NCBI RefSeq assembly: GCF_035222375.1
Contig: NW_026946363.1
Location: forward strand, 2,976,001 to 3,040,000
DNA: 64,000 nucleotides
Direction: 5' to 3'
From: Podospora pseudocomata
Lineage: Eukaryota; Ascomycota; Sordariomycetes; Sordariales; Podosporaceae
This document shows, piece by piece, positions 56,316-64,000 of this stretch (position 1 is the first letter of the stretch; every line of letters starts with the position of its first letter). The notes beneath the pieces were generated by a model. That model was not told the origin of the DNA, searched no databases, and worked only from the letters and a program-made list of their open reading frames with translations. A program made the translations under genes and the position numbers.

Positions 56316-58222
56316 GGTTTCCGAAGAAAGAGACGGCGGGACGGGCGTAGAAGAATTACTGATGTCGGGCGGGTGGGGTGCGGCCCTTTGCGCGCTGGCC
56401 GCTGGCTCGATTCGCTCGAAATTGAATAGCTGCGTGGGGACCCCCCAACCAGGCCTGCTCCCTACACTAAACCAGGGGTTGATAACTGGGGTCCGCGACT
56501 CGACCGAGTCTTGACCTTGCGCCTTCGAAACGCACGGTCTGTTTACTTTTTTGTCGTTGTTTAGAGCGAGGTTGTATTGTTGAGAAGAGAATCGTGTTTG
56601 ACCCTCTCTTGTGACGGGGTCCGGACGGACCCTCGTTTCTCGAGGAACTGGAACCTCCTCTCTGCTCTCAGGCGCTGGCGCTGGCGCTGGCGCTGGCACT
56701 GGCGCAGAACGGGGGCGGGCGTCTTCACAGTGCAGAAAAAAAAGATCAGACGAACGAAACTCGGCGGCTCGGAGGGGTGGAGCGTTGGGGGAACCTAGAA
56801 CCGGTCGTTCGCTCGAGGCTCGACTCCGGAAGGTCGGAGAAAGGGGGGGGCAATGGGTGTCTGTTCCCACGTGGAAGGGCTGTCGAGAACAGTGGTGGTA
56901 GATGAGGACTTGGAAAAGAGAGCCAAATCAATTGGCCATTCCCAGAGCAAACGTGATGTTTGACAGACAATCGGAAGTCAAAGATGAGGGGAACCACCCA
57001 CTACAACCCGCGAGCGGAACACAGCGCACACAGCAGGCAGAGAAGCGGGCGGCTGGCCGGGTTGCTTAAGCGCGCTGCGGCCAGAATCAGAGACCAGGCC
57101 CCAGCAATTGCCAATCACTCTCCATTTTCTATTCACCATCTTTCATACTGTGTACAGATAGATGGATAGCCAGCTATGTAAGATCTGTATACTGTGTATG
57201 AACCAACTGCATGTTGGTGACAGTCGACGAGGGGAGAGAGAGGCCCGGAATGGCTGCACCTTTCATTGGCGAGCTCTGGCATCTGGACACACAAACTCAA
57301 AGGATTGTTCTGTCATTGAGAAAGCACAGTTGTCTCCTGTCTGCATTACGAGACGCATAGGTACCTAGCCGTCGTCCCAGCACAGAAATCGTTGTCTTGT
57401 CGTCCCATCTATATATAGCTTCTGTGAGTAGCATTCCCCAAGGTCCTGGGAGGAAAGTCGAAGAAACACCCAAAAAGCTCGGTTAAATATACTGAAAAGT
57501 AGACTGATGAACGAACCACTTGTTTTCATTCGGAAGCTGGCTCGAGACAAAGAAACATGGAGGGGGCTTGAGAGAGGGGAAAGAAGCGAAGGTACCTTGG
57601 GAACAGTACTGTGTAGCAACCTAAGGGGAAACATGTAGCGCACGGGCCACATTGTTTCAAGTCCGCATCCAGGCTGTGGGGCTCGTCATCCATCCGGCTC
57701 AAGGCGGTCAGTGGCGGCGAGACCTCGCTAGGGCCAAGACCGACTGCCGAAAACATTTCAAGGCTTCTTCCAACCGCGACTCTCCATTTCTGCATCATCA
57801 ACACTGCTACCTACTCTGCATCAACAAACAGACAGCGCCACTCATACCACTTCTCACCTCTCGTGGGGCGACAGCACCCAAATAGTAATGGGTGTTTAGC
57901 TGTGCCGGGTACTCTCATCTCTTCAGCCTTGCTGTGTCTTTCAAAGGTAAAAATTCCACGCTGCCCTCCCCGAACATGCCCTTTGTCTTCCATGATGAAC
58001 TCTTTATTGGAGCTGTCTTAGACTCGCTTTGCGGGCCATGATGATAGACTTTTTATTACGCTTTTAACTGAAATGACAAACAACACCTTGATGATCAAGT
58101 CGAAAAAATTGCATTGGCAAGACAATAAGGTAGCTAACACCCGTGTCCAGAGTTGATTTTCAACAACCATCGATGGGAACGATCAGCAGCAGCATCAAAC
58201 AAATCCGTCAGGGGTATTCATC
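56316..58222. other. divergent promoter region between the SH3 gene and SSU72
   Basis: About 1.9 kb. The first 600 bp next to the SH3 gene is an open frame lacking an ATG (see the SH3 entry). The rest has only short featureless ORFs. Confidence 0.45.
56671..56705. repeat. 6-bp tandem repeat (GGCGCT)
   Basis: Four GGCGCT units plus one variant; on the minus strand in the open frame upstream of the SH3 gene they would encode Ala-Pro dipeptides. Confidence 0.85.
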
Positions 58223-59073
58223 ATGGACACCGCCAACGGTAACGCGACTACGGCTTCGGCTGCTCCCGCTGCTCTGGCCCAGCCAAACGGCCACCGGGAG
58301 GACCCTGGTGGCTTCAAACTCAAGTTTTGCACCGTATGTGCCAGTAATCAGAACAGGTAAGATACAAATGTCTGCTTTTGAAGGTGGTGCGCGGGGGAGG
58401 ATTAACACAGCTCAGATCTATGGAGGGCCATTTGCGTCTGGCGTTGGCAAACTATCCAGTGATTTCTTTCGGAACCGGCTCTCTTGTCCGGCTTCCAGGT
58501 CCTACCATCACACAGCCCAATGTCTACAAGTTCAACGAGACCTCGTACGATAGTATCTACAGAGAGCTTGAGGCCAAGGACCCCCGTTTGTATCGGGCCA
58601 ACGGACTTCTTAACATGCTCGGCCGAAACCGCAACATCAAGTGGGGCCCGGAAAGATGGCAAGACTGGCAAGTAGGCATGCCCCGAGTCAAGAAAGAAAC
58701 AGACAAAGGCTTCGAGGGCATGGAGGGAGGCGTCGCCGATATAGTCATTACCTGCGAAGAGCGCTGCTGGGATGCTGTGATCGATGATCTTCTTAACCGG
58801 GGCTCTCCACTCAACAGAGCTGTTCATGTTATCAACATTGATATCAAGGACAACCACGAAGAGGCCTCCGTTGGAGGCAAAGCCATGGTCGACCTTGCCG
58901 ACTCCCTGAACCAGGTCGCGAAAGAAGAGCGCGAAAAGGTTGGCGCAGCGGCGTTTGATTCTGGCAGTGGTGCTGCCAGAGCCAGCTTTGATGAGCGTGT
59001 TCCCGAGGTGATTGGTGAGTGGCAGGAAAGATGGCCTAACCTTCCTGCGACTTGGACTTTGGCTTGGTTTTGA
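58223..59073 (+). CDS. SSU72: RNA polymerase II CTD phosphatase Ssu72
   Basis: Two exons, 58223-58356 and 58416-59073, with a 59-nt intron (TTAAC near the acceptor); 263 aa. The catalytic P-loop is CASNQNR (Cys39 to Arg45, CX5R) followed by SMEGH; the intron falls inside the Arg45 codon. The conserved acid region [20 protein letters not shown] and the block [20 protein letters not shown] follow. Ssu72 removes phosphate from Ser5/Ser7 of the polymerase II C-terminal domain and belongs to the cleavage and polyadenylation factor in the nucleus. Compared with yeast (206 aa) it has a 30-residue Ala/Asn-rich N-terminal leader and a longer C-terminus. Confidence 0.95.
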
Positions 59074-60874
59074 TGAGCTTCACTTCATTCATCTCTTTAA
59101 CACTCATATTTCATGGTTTAGCGGGCGTTGGGCGGTTGGTATTGTTTTCGGGATATGGGCTTTGGGCATTGAATCAAGCAAGCGACGGATAGCAGACATC
59201 TCATGAGGCAGGCTTATGAAGCGGCGACTCCGAGACCGCTCTTTGTTTTCTTTTTCTTTTTCTTTTCTATTTTCTTTTCTTGCTGTCTTTTGACGGCGAC
59301 TGGCACCGCCTTGCACATGATTCTCCGCCTTTTGTTTTTTTACCGGCGCGGCTCCGTTGGTCGGACTTTTGCCGTGACCCGGGATGCAGTGATTAAAGGA
59401 CCGGATCGGCCCTGTTAGGACTCCGGACCTAAGATCGAGATGAAATGAGGCGACAGGGGATGTTCCGCCGAGTTCTCAGCCCAAGAAGACGTCGACCCGC
59501 CGAAGCGCAAAAAATGACTCGGCTTCCAGAATGTCCTGATCGGAGGCATCTCTGTTCAGAGGCGCAACGAGAGGTGTGATTTATTTATCCAGCGTACGGA
59601 AGATCAAACGGATGTTCCCATGGGGGCTCATGCGGATGGGCCCGAGAGTCAATGCATATGGAAATCAAGCTCAGAAAATCACACGCTATCCATGTGACCG
59701 TTACCGCAGAGAGAGCCGCAGCAAGGGGACATTTCTATTTCCCTACATAGTGTACTGCGTCCACAATACCTACGGTTCTCATCGGTGGACGGAGTAGGTA
59801 CGAATACAAATATTGGTGTTTTCTGGGCAGGCTTGTCCCGTGGAGATCGGCTAGCCAGGGACTGGTCTGATGGTGTCTTTGTTCTGATATGGATGGTCCT
59901 TGTCTCCGTGACCTCCCTCAGCTCGTGGTGTGCTTTGTGGGTGATGTCGTGCATGCCGGCGCCTGCCGTGGCCACGTGCGATCAAGTTCATTGGCAGAGA
60001 AAGTTGAAGCCATTCTGACCAAGACTCACAAGACTCCATCGCCGCTGAGAGAGGCCTGCGTAACCTTGGGGCCTGTGCACCTGAAGAGAACCCCCATAGC
60101 CCCCCCTGTTCTGGGCCCTCCCGCCTCCTTTCGCCAACTGTTCCTGCTGTAGCGCGCGACTAGCCATTGAGGAAATTGCAACCCCAAGTGTTCAGCAGCA
60201 GCCAACCACATCGCTGCGTACAGTTCATCCCGTCGTCAGGGGCGCCTTGACGTTCCGCCCTTTTTTCCCCATCTCACACAGACACGCGCACTGTTCCGTA
60301 ATTACACTGATGACTTTGCTTTTCTATTCTTTTTTTTTCACTTCTCTTTCTGTGAAGAGATCAGTTCAGACAAGCAGACCAGGTCCCCTCCAGGTCCCCC
60401 AGCCGCAAGCAACGAGACCCAACGGCCACCGCCGCCGTAAATTCCTGCCTGTATTTCTCTAGCGGTAACACTTCCCGAACGGCCGGTTTCTTCTCATTTG
60501 GTAAATTTGGCGTAATTTTGCAGACCGCAGCAGAAACCTAGAAAGAAGAAGGCCACCGCCGAGGAGGAAGCGTCGCAGTTGGCTGGGGCGTTGATGCGTT
60601 TCATGCTGTGACAACCACCTGCCGACCACCGACCACCGACCACCGACCGTTTCCCGCTACACTTGCACCGCATTCCAGTACCGACGGGACCTTGTCTCTC
60701 TTGAATCGTTCTACCGTCCCCGTTCCCCGTTGAATGTGCACGGAACACAGTACAACGACGTCCATCTTCACCTCGGCCTCCGCCGCGAACTCCCCGTCTC
60801 TCAGTGCGCGATCTGGCCCGGCGCCTGCTTGACACGGTTGACGAAGCCATTCCCTCCGAGCCACCCCGAAGACC
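59074..60874. other. intergenic upstream of SPA2
   Basis: About 1.8 kb. It has a T/C-rich tract (59238-59282) after SSU72 and a short 7-bp CGACCAC tandem repeat (about 60623-60648) in the SPA2 promoter or leader. No supportable gene. Confidence 0.45.
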
Positions 60875-63760
60875 ATGAATGGCCTCAATGCGCCACTGTC
60901 TCCTGTCTCTGTAGGCGGTAGCGAGTGGTCTTATCCCACCAACACCGACAAAAACACATATCCAAACAACCGCGGAGACATCACCACACCACCCGACTCG
61001 GCTGGTGCTGTCAGGGCGATGAACGGGAACTTCCCACCGGGGCCCAGGAGCGTCGGCGGTCCCTCCCCGCCTCCCTCTGTCGGCCGATCCAGTGCCGGCA
61101 CCAACCTATACGCAAGGAGTGAGAGTGGCAGAAGCCAAGTCGTGAGGGATGACTTGGGCGGCCATGAGATGGTGCTCGCTGAGCACTATGTCTCACTCAA
61201 GCGATTTCTGTCAGCGACTTCGCGTGACGGCAACCCGAAGCCACCACCGAACAAGGCTCGCGACAAGCTGCAGCGCCTTACTGGGGTTCAGTTTCTCGAG
61301 CTCAGTACCGACGTCTTTGACGAGCTGAAGCGACGTGAGACAACAGCTCGTAGACCCCCCAATGCCCCTCCAGGATCCGGTCCACCTGATTATCTATTAC
61401 CTGAGGACAACTTCCACCCCAAGCGAAACCAAGCGCGCCAAAAACTTTCGTCATTGGGCCCTCCACGCTTCCGTGATCTGGCCACCGATGTCTTTTGCGA
61501 ACTGGAGAGGAGGTTCCCACGCTTTGCGGCTGGGGATATCCCCCGTGTTGGCAGCCCAGTATCAGTACGCGGAGGTCCCATCAGCCGGTCGCAAACACCG
61601 GTAAGCGGAATGAATGGCGGGTTCCCTCCTCGGGGTCAGAGCCGTAGACGCCCTTCAGAAGCCAGCTCAATACGAAGCGGACGAGGGATGCCTACTCCTC
61701 TCGGCAGCGGCTTCCCTATCCCACCCTCTCCAGGCCTGCCGCCGAATGGCAACTATGGACAGCCGATTGCGAAGCAGTTCCAGAACAACACCATTGTGCC
61801 TAACAAGAGCACCATGGTGGAGGAGGACGATGACGCCATCAGCCCCATGAGTCCCGATCCTGCCGGATCTGATTCCTATGGCATGAACCGGTCAATAGAC
61901 CGTGATAGCAAACGAAGTGCTGGCGCATCCGAGGTAGGCTCATTTTCACCCGAGGTTTTCGGGAAACAAACTAATCATGGTATGCAGACGGACAAGAAAC
62001 TTCTTGAGGATTATGAGCAGCAAGTTAGGGATTTGCGTGAGAAACTGGACAGCATGGAGGATGCACTTAAGAAGAAGGATGACGACCTCATGAACGCTCT
62101 AGATGGGGAACGTTCCCGAGCCACGGCTTCTAATGCTGAGAAGAGGGAATGGGATGACGCCCGCGCCGAACTGGAGAATAAGCTTGCTCAAGTGGAGGAA
62201 TTGAACGAGTCGATGAAGAGGGAGCTGGACAGGACCAGGGACGAACACGATGAGGAAATTCGCCAACTTCGAGAACAGCTTGACGAAGCTCGCGCCGGCG
62301 CCAACGCACAGTCAAACGGCATGGCTGACGAGGAATTAGAACGCGAGAACAGGGCTCTGCGTGCGGCGTTGGTGGAGCAAGAGCAGGTGACAGAGGAGGT
62401 TCGTCGTGAGGCCCAGGGGTTCCTGATGGAGATGCGCAATATTTCCCAGCAAAGCGGTGCCTCGTGGGAAAGGCAGTCGGAGCTGGAGAAGACGATCGAA
62501 ATGTTGGAGAAGGAGGTCCGGGACTGGAGGAATCGCTACGCCCGCGCCAAAACTCAGCTGCGGGATCTACGCGGGTCTTCGGAGGGCATTCCAATGCAAC
62601 AGGACGCTGGGAAGTTTGTGCGCGAGAAGGGCTTCACGCAAGACGATGGGCTGGTCAAGGACGTCCATGTCACCAAGTTCCAGATCGCCATTGACGAGCT
62701 GTTGCAACGGGCGCGCGTGGATGACCCGGAGCGCGTGATTGACTCTATGAAGGCAGTTGTGGTAAGCGTCCGACGGATCACTAAGGATATCGACGAGTCG
62801 GCACAGAACAACATCGAGCTTGCGCAGCAAAACCAGAAGCTCAAGGCCCGAGTATCCCCCGCAGCCAACAATCTTATTACTGCCTCCAAGTCTTTTGCTA
62901 GCTCGGCTGGAATTGCGCCAGTGACTCTCCTCGATGCTGCTGCCTCTCACCTGGTCACGGCTGTTGTTGAGCTCCTCCGAGCTGTCAAGATTCGATCTAC
63001 CCCGGATGGTGAATTGGAAGATGACGATGACGACGGCACGGTTACTCCTGTTGAATCGGCCAGCTTCTTTTCGCCACGAAGCAATGGGCAGAACCAGGCC
63101 TCCCGAGCTGAGGATTCTCTTCAGCGCCCACCACCTTTCCGCGGCCTAGGCGCCGCCGGAAGCCGAGCCAGCATGGACTCGTCTGCGTACAGCCCGGTCA
63201 ACTCACCTCGTGAATCCTACACCAACGGACAAATGGCCAACGGATCCATGACAAACGGCAACGGAGGCGGCCACGGCAACCTGAACAAGGCTGTGAACGG
63301 AAACGCCAACGGCATGTACAACAACGCACGCCAGCAGCGCGACACTCGGGCGGAGGACCTCAAGATCTACCTCGAAGACCAGACGGCGGTGCTCGTGCAG
63401 ACGATCCAGGACCTTGTGCAGCTGATACGCAACGACGCGGACATTAGCCAGGTCACGGAGGAGATCAACACGATTGTGGATGTTGTCGGCCAGGTCGTGT
63501 CCGAGACGGAGTCAACTGGTGGCAATGGTGTTGAGCTTGTCAGGCGTCTTTCTGCCTGCCGAGAGCGGCTGATGGAGGCGGGCAAGCGCGGTTTGGATCT
63601 TGCGGCTGCGGGCAACGATAGTGCCAGTCGGGAGTGGAGGATGTGGACGCAGACGTTGCCGCCGATTGCGTTTGAGATTGCGAGGGAGACGAAGGAGCTG
63701 GTGCAGAGGGTTGATCAGTTGGTGATGGATGATGGCGGGGATGCCGATGATTTTGCATGA
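60875..63760 (+). CDS. SPA2: polarisome scaffold protein Spa2
   Basis: A single open frame of 961 aa. Two Spa2-homology (GIT/SHD) repeats lie at about residues 126-155 (KARDKLQRLTGVQFLELSTD) and 185-214 (RNQARQKLSSLGPPRFRDLA), each ending DVFxELxRR. A Pro/Ser-rich linker and a long coiled coil (about 375-575) follow, then a conserved helical region (VHVTKFQIAIDELLQRARVD) and a C-terminal helical domain (DLKIYLEDQTAVLVQTIQDL). Spa2 organises the polarisome at hyphal tips with Bni1, Bud6 and MAP-kinase components. A GTAAGC at 61603 could be a donor of a small alternative intron, but the frame is intact without splicing. Confidence 0.94.
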   Translation: MNGLNAPLSPVSVGGSEWSYPTNTDKNTYPNNRGDITTPPDSAGAVRAMNGNFPPGPRSVGGPSPPPSVGRSSAGTNLYARSESGRSQVVRDDLGGHEMVLAEHYVSLKRFLSATSRDGNPKPPPNKARDKLQRLTGVQFLELSTDVFDELKRRETTARRPPNAPPGSGPPDYLLPEDNFHPKRNQARQKLSSLGPPRFRDLATDVFCELERRFPRFAAGDIPRVGSPVSVRGGPISRSQTPVSGMNGGFPPRGQSRRRPSEASSIRSGRGMPTPLGSGFPIPPSPGLPPNGNYGQPIAKQFQNNTIVPNKSTMVEEDDDAISPMSPDPAGSDSYGMNRSIDRDSKRSAGASEVGSFSPEVFGKQTNHGMQTDKKLLEDYEQQVRDLREKLDSMEDALKKKDDDLMNALDGERSRATASNAEKREWDDARAELENKLAQVEELNESMKRELDRTRDEHDEEIRQLREQLDEARAGANAQSNGMADEELERENRALRAALVEQEQVTEEVRREAQGFLMEMRNISQQSGASWERQSELEKTIEMLEKEVRDWRNRYARAKTQLRDLRGSSEGIPMQQDAGKFVREKGFTQDDGLVKDVHVTKFQIAIDELLQRARVDDPERVIDSMKAVVVSVRRITKDIDESAQNNIELAQQNQKLKARVSPAANNLITASKSFASSAGIAPVTLLDAAASHLVTAVVELLRAVKIRSTPDGELEDDDDDGTVTPVESASFFSPRSNGQNQASRAEDSLQRPPPFRGLGAAGSRASMDSSAYSPVNSPRESYTNGQMANGSMTNGNGGGHGNLNKAVNGNANGMYNNARQQRDTRAEDLKIYLEDQTAVLVQTIQDLVQLIRNDADISQVTEEINTIVDVVGQVVSETESTGGNGVELVRRLSACRERLMEAGKRGLDLAAAGNDSASREWRMWTQTLPPIAFEIARETKELVQRVDQLVMDDGGDADDFA

Positions 63761-64000
63761 AGGACGACAACTTGGATTATACTATTGCTCTAATGATGAT
63801 GCGAGACTTGGGGGGTTTTTTGAGGAAAAAGATGGATGGATGATAGATACCTGATTCGATTCGAGACTTGGGGAGAGGAGGAAGGGGTTGAGAAACTTAG
63901 TCGACATGAGCATTGCTTACGCTTCGATTTTATTTTTCTCTAACAGAAGACCAGTTTTTGTTTATTATAGGCTTTTATAGCCTTTTTATTTTATTTTTTG
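63761..64000. other. 3' flank of SPA2 to the window edge
   Basis: 240 bp, T-rich in the last 60 bp; no gene visible. Confidence 0.5.

Noticed and set aside
56868-56870. GTG at the far upstream end of the SH3 frame as the start codon
   Set aside because: Nuclear fungal genes start at ATG in nearly all cases; the first ATG at 56315 is preferred, with the upstream extension recorded as a finding.

Overview
This 64 kb window is nuclear DNA of a filamentous ascomycete, most likely a sordariomycete close to Neurospora/Podospora/Chaetomium. The reasons are: genes with few, short (about 50-170 nt) GT..AG introns, several with CTRAC branch sites; a fused three-activity histidine gene of the Neurospora his-3 type; fungus-specific families (DUF3176-type membrane protein, Zn2Cys6 factor, Spa2, GH47 mannosidase, GPI-type phospholipase B); and single dispersed 5S rRNA genes with a TATA-like element about 25 nt upstream, the arrangement known from Neurospora. 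The species cannot be named from the sequence alone.

Layout, left to right. 0-5 kb: the 3' end of a conserved fungal protein (+), UTP11 for ribosome biogenesis (-), and a CorA-like membrane protein (-). 5.9-9.1 kb: a GH47 alpha-1,2-mannosidase (+) and a Maf-type nucleotide pyrophosphatase (+). 10.2-12.3 kb: a secreted, probably GPI-anchored phospholipase B (-). 14.4-18.6 kb: HIS4/his-3 (-) and TAF9 (+) share a divergent promoter. 19.3-21.7 kb: the phosphatidate phosphatase PAH1/Ned1 (-). 24.4-29.5 kb: a membrane protein with a fibronectin type III domain and coiled coil (+), then CMC1 (+). 30.4-32.4 kb: a small cysteine-rich secreted protein (+), a broken 5S rRNA fragment (-), a degenerate relative of the secreted protein on the other strand, and an intact 5S rRNA gene (+). 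32.5-33.7 kb: a D-amino-acid oxidase (-). 34.7-36.5 kb: a caspase-like (C14 fold) protein with a Cys/His cluster and a Gln-rich N-terminus (-). 36.5-40.2 kb: a long gene-poor interval. 40.2-43.6 kb: a DUF3176-type membrane protein (-). 46.2-48.0 kb: a ZRC1/COT1-type zinc transporter (-). 49.6 kb: a second intact 5S rRNA gene (-). 50.1-52.2 kb: a Zn2Cys6 transcription factor (+). 52.4-53.6 kb: MCR1 (-). 54.7-56.3 kb: an Nbp2/Skb5-like SH3 protein (-). 58.2-59.1 kb: SSU72 (+). 60.9-63.8 kb: SPA2 (+).

Most genes are single-copy housekeeping genes and do not form a pathway cluster. I see no secondary-metabolite cluster, no intact transposon and no CRISPR array. The less ordinary parts are the caspase-like protein, the cysteine-rich secreted gene with its degenerate inverted neighbour beside a broken 5S copy, and the membrane FN3/coiled-coil protein. 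Exon joins were worked out by hand from splice consensus, phase and family similarity; every multi-exon model given adds up to a whole number of codons. All family assignments come from recognised motifs, without database searches.
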